Source: Nemertoderma westbladi
Taxonomy: Eukaryota > Xenacoelomorpha > Nemertodermatida > Nemertodermatidae
Length of the DNA stretch: 59,698 nucleotides
Direction of reading: 5' to 3'
Assembly (NCBI GenBank): GCA_032718475.1
Contig: JAUCBJ010007071.1
Location: 1-59,698, forward strand
Shown here: positions 1 through 12,500 of the stretch, piece by piece
Layout of the letters: every line of letters begins with the position of its first letter
Numbering within the stretch: position 1 is the stretch's first letter
Translations under genes and position numbers: made by a program
Notes under the pieces: generated by a model
The model's input: only the letters and a program-made list of their open reading frames with translations
What the model was told of the DNA's origin: nothing
Databases searched by the model: none

Positions 1-452
1 ATATTAACAACATATCAAATAGGCCTACATTCTGACATTTCATAAACTAATAATGTTTATAAATCATCACAACTCGACAAGGGTAAGCAAGCAGTAAGCA
101 ATTTTGAAGTAATTTACAATGACAGGGTTACTGACAGGGCTGCACAATAATAATTGTTGCCAAAAATGGCAACCATTATTTTTCTTTAATTCTAATGGTT
201 GCCAAAAATGGCAATAATTATTTTAGGCACATTTCGGCCTATTGCTAAGAGAAATTCAGACGATGATTTTTTTTCTTATACGGTCAATTATATTTAAATT
301 TCGCGCTCTTTTCACTTAACTATTTACCAAAATGCGATTTTGCTTCTGGGCGTGCGAAAATTAAAAAAACCAAAAGTTGCCAGATTTGGCAATAAACATT
401 GCCATATGTGGCAACTTTTGAGGTTGCCAGATTTGGCCATTGTACCTAACTG
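1..452 (-). mobile_element. CAGTTAGG-family inverted-repeat element, partial copy cut by window edge
   Basis: This segment is the reverse complement of the first ~450 bases of the complete copies starting at 7235 and 56274. Its terminus at 452 reads, on the minus strand, CAGTTAGGTACAATGGCCAA, the same end as those copies. It contains several spaced palindromes of the form TTGCC-N6-GGCAA (for example near 150-165, 185-215 and 378-440), the family's characteristic internal word. The other end lies outside the window, so its target duplication cannot be tested. No coding capacity is seen, so it would need a transposase supplied elsewhere. Confidence 0.9.
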
Positions 453-487
453 GCTTTGTTGTTTTGAAATCACCGTGCACCTGAAAT

Positions 488-1757
488 CGGTCCTACGAAT
501 TACCCCAAAATACCCCAAAACACCCCAAAATACCCCAAAACACCCCAAAAGACCCCAAAATAGTATAAAACTACCCCAAAATACCCCAAAATAGTTTAGA
601 ATTACCCCAAAATAGTTTAGAATTACCCCAAAATACTTTTTTTTCAGCCTTTGTTTGGAAATTTAATTTACCCCAAAATATGGCAAAATGACGAATTACC
701 CCAAAATAATGACGAATTACCCCAAAATAATTAAAAATTTTTTCTTCACTCTCGTTTATTGTTTTGGTTAAAAAAACTTGCCACTGTAACCTGCTCCTTT
801 CCCTCGCTGTTAAAAAACATGGTTAGCTTATTTTGGGGTATTTTGGGGTAATTTTTTAGCCTTTTTGGGGTATTTTGGGGTAATATTTGACTATTTTGGG
901 GTATTTTGGAGTATTTTGGGGTATTTTGGGGTGTTTTGGGGTATTTTGTAGGGCTCGATCGGAGTTGGGATTTGGCCGGAGCCGGAGCAGGAGCCGGAGT
1001 TGGACAATTTGGCCGGAGCCGGAGCAGGAGCCGGAGTTTTTCAAAAATTTTAAAAATTTAATTATTTATTTAAAAAAAATAAAGTATGGTTATCGTTCGC
1101 CAATCGCTCATAATCAATCATACTGTAGGTCTAATTAATTTCATAATTTATAGATTTATGAATTTTCAATTTAAAATTTAATTAATTAATTTATCACGGA
1201 CAGACTGACAGACGGCCTGACGCTGACGGCTAAAAATTACCTACAGTACCTAACTCACTAACTGTGTTCAGGTGGTAGAGGTGTGTACTGTAGGTAGCCT
1301 ACCGTACGTGTACCAGTACTGCAGTACAGTATGCTGGCTGGCTGGCATGACAGCAGTAAATGGCTGCAGTCAGGCAGTGGTACAGTGTACAATCATAGCA
1401 TTTACAATTTTTTACAGTAGGAGTAGGGCCTATCTGTACAGTCTGATAGTCAGCCAGCTGGCAGGCTGGCCAGTACCAGTACCGGTACTGCAGTAGAGTC
1501 AGTCAGTCATTGACTTTAAGTAAATATTGCAGTAGGCCTATTATGCTTGATATTGAAGCTGTACTACAGTACTTATAGTGTAAATAATTGTTCAGATTAG
1601 AATATGCACGAAATATAATACTTTATTAAAAAATTAACTCCGGCAATATTTTTACCGGAGCCGGAGCAGGAGCCGGAGGTGCCAAAATGGCCGGAGCCGG
1701 AGCCGGAGGCCGGAGCTCCGATCGAGCCCTAGTATTTTGGGGTAATTCGTAGGACCC
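488..1757. mobile_element. Non-autonomous TIR element with iterated TACCCCAAAA word and 8-bp TSD
   Basis: The ends are inverted repeats: CGGTCCTACGAATTACCCC at 488 and its near-complement ending at 1757. They are flanked by the exact 8-bp duplication CCTGAAAT (480-487 and 1758-1765). The left arm (503-730) repeats TACCCCAAAA on the + strand. The right arm (833-945 and 1733-1743) repeats TTTTGGGGTA, its complement. Position 745-810 holds one inverted copy of the GGGAAAGGAGCAGG unit that is tandemly arrayed at 47815-48455. The right arm is interrupted by a second element at 949-1731. An 8-bp duplication fits hAT- or P-like transposition; the superfamily is inferred. No protein is encoded. Confidence 0.85.
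949..1731. mobile_element. hAT-like non-autonomous element nested in the 488-1757 element
   Basis: The termini are inverted TAGGGCTCGATCGGAG (949) and its complement ending at 1731, flanked by the exact 8-bp duplication GTATTTTG (941-948 and 1732-1739). A TAGGGCTCGA-type end with an 8-bp duplication is typical of animal hAT elements. Both ends carry runs of CCGGAGCCGGAGCAGG, making them GC-rich, while the centre is AT-rich and rich in CAGTAC words. It inserted into one TTTTGGGGTA repeat of the surrounding element, so it is the younger of the two. No transposase is encoded. Confidence 0.9.
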
Positions 1758-1765
1758 CCTGAAAT

Positions 1766-2439
1766 TGGCTCGTCGCGCACCTCATCATCATCCAAACAAA
1801 ATCGCGCAACTCATATCATGCATATCTCAAAAAATCGTACAGTACATAAGAACAATTTTACATATTATAGATATATTTTTACATTTTTACATTTTACATA
1901 TATATATTACAGTTATACAAATTAAACTCCACTACTATGGTGGCCCATCGCGCTCACTGCTTTAATAACAGAAAATATTATTTTAGATTACAAACAAAAC
2001 ATGTAATTTCAAAAAAACGAATATTGAAATAGGTACCAGTCTGCCAGTAATAATTTGTATAGGCCTACCTAACAATTAGGCTTAAACATACAGTTGGCTT
2101 ATAATTAAGTCATACTTATAATACATTCAGACATTGTTACTTTCTGACTTTACCTGTTTACTAACGTAACATCGGCATAGCATAGACCTAATAACAATAC
2201 AACAATAGAGTATTGTAGTGAGCGAAGCGAAGCGAGCGAAATTTTTTTGTGTATTTTCGTGATTTCAATTAATTTGTGGTGCGCATCAGAGGCAGACTGG
2301 CAGAGCTGCGCGCTGAGGCGCAACGCGCACCTGTCTCACCCGAACGCGCACCTGTCTCACCCAAACGCGCAACGCGCATCTGGTTTGCGGTCATTCGCGT
2401 CCGAGTTTTGCAGCATGAATTCCAACCTGGCCAATATAC
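1766..2439. other. Intergenic, no gene seen
   Basis: AT-rich spacer between two transposons. It has a GCGAAGCGAAGCGAGCG simple repeat near 2222-2240 and a short direct repeat of CGCGCACCTGTCTCACC at about 2325-2362. Open frames here are short and lack any recognisable domain. Confidence 0.6.
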
Positions 2440-3371
2440 AGATACAGTAGGGAACATACCCTTAAATAAGCTCCAAAAGTGGGTTCTTATTTAAGGAAAA
2501 TGGCTCTTATTTAGGGGTTTTTGGGCCTTTTTTGGATATTTTTTCGATATAATATCCAATAACTTGTTTCAGGAAAAAATACCGCATAATTTTATTTCAC
2601 AATGTAAAAGTTGGGTCTTTCTTGAACATAAAGCAAAAAACCAGAAAACATTTCACCGTCCGGTTTTTTTTCTACAAGCGTTTTAAAATTGCATCAAAAA
2701 TATGACTAGTTCCTAAATAAGGGGGATTTTTTAAATTTACCTTATTTAAGATATCGAAATTGTACACATAAATACTAAAAGTCCCTACATAATAACTTTT
2801 TGACCTGGGTTTCTTATTTAGGAATACAATTGTATTCCAAAATCTGCACATTCCTTAAATAAAATAAATATTCCTTATTCCTTCAGTCCTTACAGTATGT
2901 GTTACACTTCTTTCATAATTCTTTGATTTATGTCATTCTGTATATTGCTAATTGTTGGGTTAAGGATAAGGACTATGGTTGCACTGCACTCTATAAATCC
3001 TCTATAGAATATCGTATCATAATGAAGTTGCTAGCACTGGCATTCTTACCTCACATGGTAGCATAGAATAGCCCATTGATATTCAAAAGAATAGCCCATC
3101 GCCCATCTCAGCATCTGAGCGCACCGCACATACATTGTCACGTATTTCGATGAGACATGACTCAAGTAACTGGACATCACCGCACAGTTTCGAAAAACGA
3201 ACTTGTGTCCTGCATTTCCTCTTCTGCTCCGCGTTACGCCCCACTTAGATGGATTGTCCACAATGTTGTACTTGAAAGGTGTGAAAAAAGTGAAAAACCA
3301 ATGTCAATGTCATGTCAATAGGAACAAAGATGGTTCGGTCAGGCAGCTGATAGACGTTATGAAGGTTAAAG

Positions 3372-3458
3372 ATGATGACTGAAGGACTGGATGACGTTTT
3401 GGCTCAACTGGCTCAGGCAGGAGTGGGACACGTTCGTGGGACCTTTGCGCAGCATGAA
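3372..3458 (+). other. Possible 29-codon coding exon followed by a splice donor
   Basis: An ATG-ATG start opens a stop-free 29-codon stretch (beginning MMTEGLDDVLAQLAQ) that ends in phase 0 at a good donor, GAA|GTAAGC at 3459. Its composition looks coding, unlike the AT-rich surroundings. It lies inside the CAGTAGGG transposon, so it could be a captured first exon. I do not recognise the protein and found no convincing partner exon. Such a stretch could also arise by chance. Confidence 0.25.
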
Positions 3459-3795
3459 GTAAGCAAAGCCTTAGCTAGCCCTAGCTGATAGGGGCCCCAC
3501 CCCATTAACATGTTGTCTTTCGTTAGTCAGAGGTCGTTCAACACAATACTCGTCTCCGTATTTGCCTCATTGCGTTCGTTTGTTTTTCACCAAACTTCAG
3601 ATTATTTATAATCTTTTGACAGACTACATACATACTAAATTTCGTTTAATTTCATCAAGGAATGACCGAGTTATTAGCGATAAAAAATTTACAACAACGA
3701 CAGACAACTCGTTAATAGCACCCATATAATAGTTCCCCAGCTAAGGCTTCGCTCACTTGAACGTGGCTCTCCCCCACATTCAATCCGGTTCGACG

Positions 3796-5925
3796 CAGTT
3801 TGTTGCTCGTTGTTGCTCATTGCTGCTCGTTGTGCTCTAATATGTCTCGTTGTTGGTCATTGTTGCTCATTGTTTCTCGTTGTTGCTCATTGTTGCTTGT
3901 TGGTGCTCATTGTTGCTTGTTAGTTGTACTTTATTATTGCTCGTTGTTGCTCATTGTGCTCGTAGTTGTACTCTATTATTGCTCATTGTTGCTCGTTGTT
4001 GTACTTTATTATTGCTCGTTCAATCGTTGTTCCTCATTGTTGCTCGTTGTTCCTCATTGTTGCTCGTTGTTCCTCATTGTTGCTCGTTGTTGTACTTTAT
4101 TATTGCTCATTGTTCTTTTGTTGCTCGTTGTTGCTCAATATTACTCGTTGTTGCTCGTTCAGTCGTTCTCGTTGTTGCTCATTCTGTCATTGCTGCTCGT
4201 TGTGCTTTATTATTTCTCATTGTTGGTCATTTTTCCTCATTGTTGCTCATTGCTGCTTGTTGGTGCTCATTGTTGCTCGTTAGTTGTACTTTATTATTGC
4301 TCGTTGTACTCTATTATTGCTCGCTGTTGCTCATTATTGCTCATTGTTACTCATTGTTGCTCGTTGTTGCACTTTATTATTGCTCGTTCAATCGTTGTTC
4401 CTCATTGTTGCTCGTTGTTGTACTTTATTGTTGCTCATTGTTGCTCAATATTACTCGTTGTTGCTCATTGTTGCTCAGTATTTCTCATTGTTGCTCGTTG
4501 TTGCTCAATGTTACTCGTTGTTATACTTTATTAAAATTATTATTGCTCAATGTTACTCTTTGTTACTCATTGTCATTGTTGCTCATTGTTACTCGTTGTT
4601 CCTGTGTCCTAATTATTGGTCGTTGTTTCTCGTTGTTGTACTTTATTATTGCTCTTTCAGTCGTTGTTCCTCATTGTTGCTCGCTGTTTCTCGCTGTTGC
4701 TCATTGTTGCTCGTTGTTGTACTTTATTATTGCTCATTTTTGCTCGTTGTTCCTCATTGTTGCTCGTTGTTTCTCGTTGTTGTACTTTATTATTGCTCAT
4801 TGTTGCTCAATATTACTCGTTGTTGCTCATTGTTGCTCGTTGTTGTACTTTATTATTGCTCATTGTTGCTCAATATAACTCGTTGTTGCTCAATATAACT
4901 CGTTGTTGCTCGTTCAGTCGTTGTTGCTCATTATTGCTCATTGTTTCTCGTTGTTGCTCATTGTTGCTCGTTGTTGTTCTTTATTATTGCTCATTGTTGC
5001 TCGTTGTACTCTATTATTGCTCGTTGTTGCTCATTATTGCGCATTGTTACTCATTGTTGCTCATTGTTGCTCGTTGTTGTACTTTATTATTGCTCGTTCA
5101 ATCGTTGTTCCTCATTGTTGCTCGTTGTTTCTCGTTGTTGTACTTTATTATTGCTCATTGTTGCTCAATATTACTCGTTGTTGCTCGTTCAGTCGTTGTT
5201 GCTCATTGTTGCTCGTTGTTGTACTTTATTATTGCTCATTGTTGCTCAATATAACTCGTTGTTGCTCAATATAACTCGTTGTTGCTCGTTCAGTCGTTGT
5301 TGCTCATTATCGCTCGTTGTTTCTCGTTGTTGTTCATTGTTGCTCGTTGTTGTTCTTTATTATTGCTCATTGTTGCTCAGTATTTCTCATTGTTGCTCGT
5401 TGTTGCTCAATGTTACTCGTTGTTATACTTTATTAAAATTATTATTGCTCAATGTTACTCGTTGTTACTCATTGTCATTGTTGCTCATTGTTACTCGTTG
5501 TTCCTGTGTCCTAATTATTTGTCGTTGTTTCTCGTTGTTGTACTTTATTATTGCTCGTTCAGTCGTTGTTCCTCATTGTTGCTCGCTGTTTCTAGCTGTT
5601 GCTCATTGTTGCTCGTTGTTGTACTTTATTATTGCTTACTTTTGCTCGTTGTTGCTCATTGTTGCTCAATGTTACTCGTAGTTCGTAGTTGCTCATTGTT
5701 ACTCGTTGTTGCTCATTGTTGCTCGTTCAGTCGTTGTTCCTCATTATTGCTCGTTGTTGTACTTTATTATTGCTCATTGTTGCACAATGTTACTCGTTGT
5801 TGCTCCTTGTTGCTCGTTGTTACTCGTTGTTACTCGTTGTTGCTCGTTGTTTTGTTACTCATTGTTCATTTGTTGCTCGTTGTTGCTTATAGTTGGTCAT
5901 TGTTGCTCGTTGTGCATTTTTGCAC
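3796..5925 (+). repeat. Tandem array of a 10-bp unit, TTGTTGCTCR
   Basis: About 2.1 kb consists of TTGTTGCTCA / TTGTTGCTCG decamers with variants (TTGTTACTCG, TTGTTCCTCA, TTATTGCTCA) and interspersed TGTACTTTATTATTGCTC blocks. Because the unit is 10 bp, three repeats cycle through all frames, so long stop-free frames exist in all three + strand frames encoding leucine/cysteine/serine-rich nonsense; they are not genes. Segments 4473-4740 and 5375-5642 are near-identical, showing a larger ~900-bp duplication. The array is the cargo of the 2445-6555 transposon. Confidence 0.95.
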
Positions 5926-6560
5926 CTATCCAATTAAGCTCAGAAGCTCCCTTATCTCAGCATCTTGCAATGTCCTGTCAAGGTTAGGCAGGCAGGTAGG
6001 TCATAACTGTCATAAGCAGATAAGGGCAGAAGGAAGACGGGGCTGGGAGACGAGGTTATAAGAGACATTATATAGGATATTTAATTTAATTTATTTAATT
6101 TAATATATGAGAAATGAGAAATATTTAATTTATTTAAGGAATATGCAGATTTTGGACAGTTGGAATGAAATTGTATACCTAAATAAGAAACCCATGTCAA
6201 AAAGTTCTTATTTAAGGACTTTTAGTATTTATGTATACAATTTCGATGTCTTAAATAAGGTAAATTTAAAAAATCCCTCTTATTTAGGAACTAGTCGTAT
6301 TTTTGATGCAATTTTAAAACGCTTGTAGAAAAAAAACCGGACGGTGAAATGTTTTCTGGTTTTTTGCATTATGTTCAAGAAAGAACCAACTTTTATATTG
6401 TGAAATAAAATTATGCGGTATTTTTTACTGAAACAAGTTCTTGCATATTATGTCGAAAAAATATCCAAAAAAGGCCCAAAAACCCCTAAATAAGAGCCAT
6501 TTTCCTTAAATAAGAACCCACTTTTGGAGCTTATTTAAGGGTATGTTCCCTACTGAGATA

Positions 6561-7229
6561 TATGCCTGCAAGCTGCAACTCAGCAACTAGGCCTACAACC
6601 ACTCTCTCTGCCAGTCTGCAGCTGCTCTTCCTCTATCAGAATAAAAAATGCCAAAAACGGCAGGTCAAAAACTTCCAATTTTGGAACTAGAGGTTACAGT
6701 ATCAAAATTTTAATCATAAAAAACCAAAAGCATGGCAGCATGGTGAATTTTTTTTTATCTCGGTCAAAAGTTTCTAAATGCATCAAAATATAATTTTTTG
6801 CAAAATTTAGTTAACCCCAGCCAATATTGGCTGACCCTGGACAGAAAATATATAAAAAATTCCAATTTTGGCATGAAAACTTCCAATTTTGAAAAATGCC
6901 AATTTTGGCATAGATCAGTGACTGAATATAGCATAAAACTGTAAAACCACGATTCAGCAGATTTTCCGTGCTCGCTACACTCAGATTTAATTCATAATCA
7001 CATCTGTAGGTAAAAAATAGTCGGTTGACCAAAAAATGTTAAAATTTTCTTGCTCGCTACGCTCGCAATTTAATCACATCTGTCAGTCTGTATTTAAAAA
7101 CAGTCGGTTGACGTACTATCTGAATATTACAGTATTACTGTACGCCTATTCATGTTTACATTTCTGCAAAATTTTCTTGTTCGCTGCGCTCGCATTTTCA
7201 TGTTAAATTACTGTAGGAGTGGGTCTAGC
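6561..7229. other. Intergenic, iterated CTTCCAATTTTGG words, no gene
   Basis: Between two transposons. Positions 6648-6695 and 6855-6915 contain several copies of ACTTCCAATTTTGG and TGCCAATTTTGGCAT, similar in style to the iterated words of the nearby inverted-repeat elements. They may be the remains of another family, but I could not define ends or a duplication. TTGCTCGCTACGCTCGCA-type simple sequence occurs near 7050 and 7180. Confidence 0.5.
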
Positions 7230-7234
7230 TCTAT

Positions 7235-8628
7235 CAGTTAGGTACAATGGCCAAATCTGGCAACCTCAAAAGTTGCCACATATGGCAATGTTTATTGCCA
7301 AATCTGGCAACTTTTGGTTTTTCTAATTTTCGCACGCCCAGAAGCAAAATCGCATTTTGGTAAATAGGTAAGTGAAAAGAGCGCGAAATTTAAATATAAT
7401 TGACCGTATAAGAAAAAAAATCATCGTCTGAATTTCTCTTAGCAATAGGCCGAAATGTGCCTAAAATAATTATTGCCATTTTTGGCAACCATTAGAATTA
7501 AAGAAAAATAATGGTTGCCATTTTTGGCAACAATTATCATTCTGCAGCCCTGTCAGTAACTCTGTCATTGTAAATTACTTCAAAATTGCTTACTGCTTGC
7601 TTACCCTTGTCGAGTTGTGATGATTTATAAACAAAACATTAGTTGATGAAATGTCAGAATGTATTTGACTGTTTCATATGTTGTTTGTTAATATGTTAAT
7701 GGAAAGATGGATGAGTCTGTAACAGATACCGTACTGGTAGACTGGTATATCTGTATATGGCTGTATGGTATAGGCATACACAAAACTAAAGAATCACATG
7801 CTTCAAAGACTGAAATGGAAATAAACGTAATAATATTTGACAACGTCAGAACCTGAACATCACCAAAAGGAAGCAAGAAGGCAAGGGGGCATTAAAGTTT
7901 GAGAAACGGCGTGACAGAAGAAAAATAGTGTCAAAATTTAGAAAGACTGAGAAATCCAAAACGCGTGTTAAGGGATTCAACCAAATTGTTTCTAGTAGGT
8001 CCTAATGAAAAACAGGATGAAATTATTTTCATTATACAGTTATATGTCTGTATGTTATGTACTGATGAAGGAATGGAAAGATAGATATACTGAACTGATA
8101 TAGAGTGAAAGATGATTTAGATTGCTGGGCAATTGTATCAGCATTATACAGTTATAATCTTTAACTACTAAACTATTATTGGTACAAACAACAATCAACC
8201 ACCTCCCCAAGCAGCGCCAGAGATTACTAGCAAAAATAAACTATCACCAGCCAGTCTGTGTATTGACTCTCATTCTCACCTCATTTATTAGGATATATTG
8301 CTGTATTCTGGTATTGGTTAGACCTTAGAATATGCCACTACCGGTAGGCCTATAAGTATAACCTGTAACCTGGCCCTATCCCTTTTTTCTAGGCCTAACA
8401 TTAACATCTCAGGATCTAAGGAATGACCATACTGCCATAGAGAAGGACTTGACGCAGAACCATATACTGATATAAGCCATATTCAATGAGTTAGTTAAGT
8501 TGCGAAATATGGCAACAACGGCTTTATATAGTTGCCAAATCAGGCAATCAGAAATGATGCCAGATTTTGCTTGGTTGCCAAATATGGCAATCACAATCAT
8601 TGCCAGATTTGGCCATTGTACCTAACTG
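7235..8628 (+). mobile_element. CAGTTAGG-family inverted-repeat element, complete copy A
   Basis: The termini are CAGTTAGGTACAATGGCCAA and its complement, with the exact 5-bp duplication TCTAT (7230-7234 and 8629-8633). The first ~290 bases and the last ~120 bases contain multiple TTGCC-N6-GGCAA palindromes (for example TTGCCATTTTTGGCAA, TTGCCAAATATGGCAA). It is collinear with the copy at 56274-57680, and with the inverted partial copy at 1-452. The 1.39-kb interior has no coding potential. Three copies in one 60-kb window imply a high copy number. Confidence 0.93.
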
Positions 8629-8633
8629 TCTAT

Positions 8634-9539
8634 GTCTGTGCGTAGGTACGGTACTGCAGTATAAACTGATGAATGATTACAATAATTGCAAAATGTAATG
8701 GTCAATCTTTCAATGGTTGGCGCGCATTGAATTTCATGGCTGGCGCGCTTTTCGTTTAACCAGAATCCGTGTGGCGCGCTTTTTGTCAATATTCCATATA
8801 GGCCCGGCGCCGCGTTCGGCGCAGAAAATAAACTTTTCAATAGGGCTGTAGGGGGTGCAGGAGCTCCGGCAAAAAGTTATTGCTGTAGTGCTGTAGCATT
8901 GTCCTGTTGTCTGACTATGTCTTTCGCTGTACAGCTGCAGAGCTGTAGGCCTATTTCCGTTGAACAGTTGAATTGTCCTTTTATCTGAGTCACTGACTCT
9001 GACAGTCTTCCACTTGGGTGCTTACCCAAGACTGCAAGACCTAACTTTAATTGCTACCAGTACTGCAGTAACAGAATTAGTTCCAATCCAGTCTGCCAGT
9101 TATAGCTAGTACATAGTACATCGGCCAGGCTGTCAGGCTCAGGCAGTACCCGAATGACTGAATGACCGTATATAGATTATATTATATCAGTAATCAGTAG
9201 GCCTATACAGGTATAGGTCTGTCAGTCTGTAGATCTATGCTATTACTACCATACTAGATAGACAGAAAATATCCGTTAATTGATTATGTAAAGCAGTAAC
9301 GATATTTCACAGTAATTCGACATTTACCCATAATGTACCATCTAATGAGATGTATCCAGATGTGCCGAATTATTTAAATTATATGGGGTTATATGCTTCA
9401 TGTGCTTTTAACTTGACGGCGTCGACTTTTATTGATATGTTTTATAAAGTGTCGTTGATTGTTTCACTAATAATGGAATGCGATGATACTAATTATACTT
9501 TATAAGGTGAATTCCATTTTACTTCGACCGGTACTGATA
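8634..9539. other. Intergenic, no gene seen
   Basis: AT-rich sequence with scattered TAGGCCTA and GTACTGCAGTA words, and a patch of GGCGCGC around 8720-8815. No open frame with recognisable features was found. Confidence 0.6.
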
Positions 9540-12500
9540 ATTACATTGAAAATGGTGAGGATTTTGATGCGTGGTAATATTCCTCAGTCATTTCCCATAT
9601 CGGTGAAAAAATATCGCAATTTATTAGGCGGGGTAGTAGTTGGAAACTTGTAACTATATTGTGTATCAAACTTACTATTGCGTCATACTTGCGATCAGTA
9701 TATCGTTTTGGGCATAGCGGTTTTGCCAACCAATCAATTCCAACAAAATTAAAAAATAAACATTGTATAATAAATGTGCCGTGTAATGAAGGTGAATGTT
9801 TTAAGTGGGCGGTCCTGATATCAAAATTTTCAAAACATATATCAGATGATCATACACTGCGCCATGTTTCAGGCCAAAGTTCTTATAATCAGTATTTTGG
9901 GTTTTTTAATTTAAGCGAATTAGATTCTACCCTATCATGGAAACTAAATATTCTAAAATTTGAAAAAAATAATCCAAATTATTTAATAAATTTATTGTAT
10001 TTCGATAGAAGTAGTGAGAAAATTTATTTTCTACTGCAACCGAGCGCTAAAAAAGCCGAAGGTAAAACACTGCTAAATTTATTGCTTATTGAACGTCAAA
10101 ATTTAACCCTCAACAAATCACATCGTCGGGATTTCCAACTTAAATAGATTATTTAATGGCCATGGGGAAGGCAATAGCGACACTCATTGTCTTCGTTGTG
10201 AGCGATGTATTCGTGGCTTCTACAGTCCAAATGCTTTAGAACGTCATAGATTGGGGTGTTGGCAAGGAGGGCGCCAAATAGAGGAGATGCCATCTAATCT
10301 TACTTTACGCTTTACTAATTACTAAAAGTCTGTGAGTATACCTTTCATAGTATATATGGGGATTTGGAAGTGGTGCTAGCCCCAGCAAATAATATAAAAA
10401 AATATTATATAGCAGAACATCTCCCCTCGGCTGCTTCATATTTGATTGTCCCCAATAGTGAATTAATTAACCTACCAAATTTATTTTTGTCTACATTTAG
10501 ACAAAATATTGGTAATAACTCGATACAGAATTTTATCGATAGTCTGGTTTTTGATTTATTTAAGTGTTGTGAATGGTCTACCATTAACACACAGGACGTA
10601 AGGACGTAAGAGGGCTCCCAACCAGTAAATCAATAACTATACAGTTTGTTGATTCATTTTTGTTTATGGGGTTTTCCCTTTCTGTCTTGGCTGGGATTTT
10701 GACAAAAGATGTGTTAGATTTAACACAACCGTTATTCGACACACTGTGAAGCAAATGAGAAAATTATATCCAAATGTAACTGACGAAATTTTACGACATA
10801 AGTCAGTTATTTCCTTATGAATATGTCGATTCCTTAACTAAATTAGAGGATACCAAATTACCACATCCGAAAGGGTTTTACAGTGAATTAATATATTATC
10901 ATCTATTAGTCCCGAAGAATATACATTTGCTCATCTTTCATGGGAACAATTTGGATGTGAGACACTTTTTTATTATTTAGAAGCTTACTTACATCTTGAC
11001 GTGTTGCTACTAGCCGATATTTTTGAAAATTTTCGCGCTTATTGTACTAAACATTATCCGCTTAAGGTCTCTAACTACTACACGATGGCGGGGGTCAGTT
11101 GGGACACAGCCTTGAGATATTACAAGTCACATATTTGTCTACTCGCAGACCATGAAATGTATTTAACATTAGAAAATTCCATTAGGGGTGGAGTTTCTTG
11201 CACCAACCTTCACATGTCAAATTCAAATATACCAGGCACAGAAACATACGACTCTAATAAACCTGAAGCTCATTTATATAATTTAGATTTCAATAGTTAG
11301 TTTATATAGTGGTTCTTTGTTGGAGAAATTTGCTAATTCTGACTTTGAATGGTTGGATGTTGATAGTGTCGATATCATGAGTCTGGAAATTGATGATACA
11401 GTATATATGGATATTTCGCTGTAGTAGACCTGAGATACCCAACAACTATTCACGATGCCACTGCCGAGCTTCCATTTGCAGTGGAGCATGTTAAACTCAA
11501 TAGTAGGTATCTCAGTCCACACATGAAAAGTCTTTGGCGGCATTATAACGGCGATAAAATTTTCAATAGTCCAACGAAAAAATTGATGTTGTCTCAATTT
11601 GATAAGTATGAGTATGGTGTAAATCTAAAATTATTGCGTTTTTATATTCATCATGGTATGCGCTTGATTAAAGTTCATAAACTTATTAGATTTAAGCAAG
11701 GTTAAATTTTTTTATTAGATTTAAGCAAGGTTAAATTTTTAAGGATTTTATTGAATATAACACCTAGCAAAGAAAAATAGCTAGCAATGACTTTTATGAT
11801 AAGTTTCACAAAGGAACAAATAATGCACTTTTCGGGAAAAGCATGGAGAATATATGGGACTGTGTCTCATTTCGCTTATGTAACTCAACCGAGAAATGTG
11901 ACTTATTAGTATCCAAGCCGAATCACGAAAATTTAATTATGTTCACTGATTCATTATCAGGTCACGTCCTATCTAAAATTGTGGTTTGTTTGCAAAAGCC
12001 TATTTTTTTTAGGTCAAGCCGTATTGGACTTATCGAAGCTAGATAGGCTACTACTGTATAGCTTTTTCTATGAGAAATTAAAACCCCTGGAGCTCGAATT
12101 AAATTGTAGAATATATTTGTTAGGTGGGGACACCAATTCATTTTTTCTACAGTGTATTGCTTTATCCCAGCACCAATTTTTATCCGCATCACAATCAAAA
12201 AAAGTTTTAGACTGTTCGAATTATCCTATTACACATCCGTTGTATACAGTAGAACAGAAAGGGAAATATAGATATTTAAAGGATGAAGGGAAGTCTATCC
12301 CATATGAACAGGTAATTTTACTCAGACCAAAATGTTATAGCTTTCGTGGGGGTCAGTTCCAAATCGTGTTGCTAAAGGCGTATGAAAAATGGTTATAAAA
12401 AAGAAACTCTCCCACGAATCATATTTAAAAGTATAACGATATTAGCGAGCATTACGAATACATTCAAAGGTTTCAATCGAATTTACATAAAGTCTACACT

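Larger units (their letters stand above)
2445..6555. mobile_element. CAGTAGGG-family long-inverted-repeat element, 4.1 kb, 5-bp TSD
   Basis: Two inverted arms of about 450 bases (2445-2893 and 6107-6555) begin with CAGTAGGGAACATACC and are flanked by the exact 5-bp duplication AGATA (2440-2444 and 6556-6560). Each arm repeats a CTTATTTAAGG / CCTAAATAAG word about six or seven times. The arms have diverged slightly, by a few substitutions and small indels. The interior holds an apparently non-repetitive block (2900-3790), a possible exon with a splice donor (3372-3458) and the 10-bp-unit array at 3796-5925. No transposase is visible. End sequence and duplication length match the CAGTTAGG and CAGTCGG families elsewhere in the window, suggesting a shared enzyme. 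Confidence 0.88.

Noticed and set aside
503-945. Interstitial telomere made of CCCCAAAA
   Set aside because: The real unit is TACCCCAAAA with irregular spacing, in opposite orientation at two ends of an element with target duplication; metazoan telomeres are TTAGGG-like.
3800-6061. Several 200-340-codon + strand open frames rich in Leu, Cys and Ser
   Set aside because: They overlap one another in all three frames and are generated by the stop-free 10-bp repeat; no start context, domain or non-periodic sequence supports a protein.
1-7690. One giant 7.7-kb transposon bounded by inverted CAGTTAGG copies
   Set aside because: The copy at 7235-8628 has its own complete ends and TCTAT duplication, so the two inverted copies are independent insertions.
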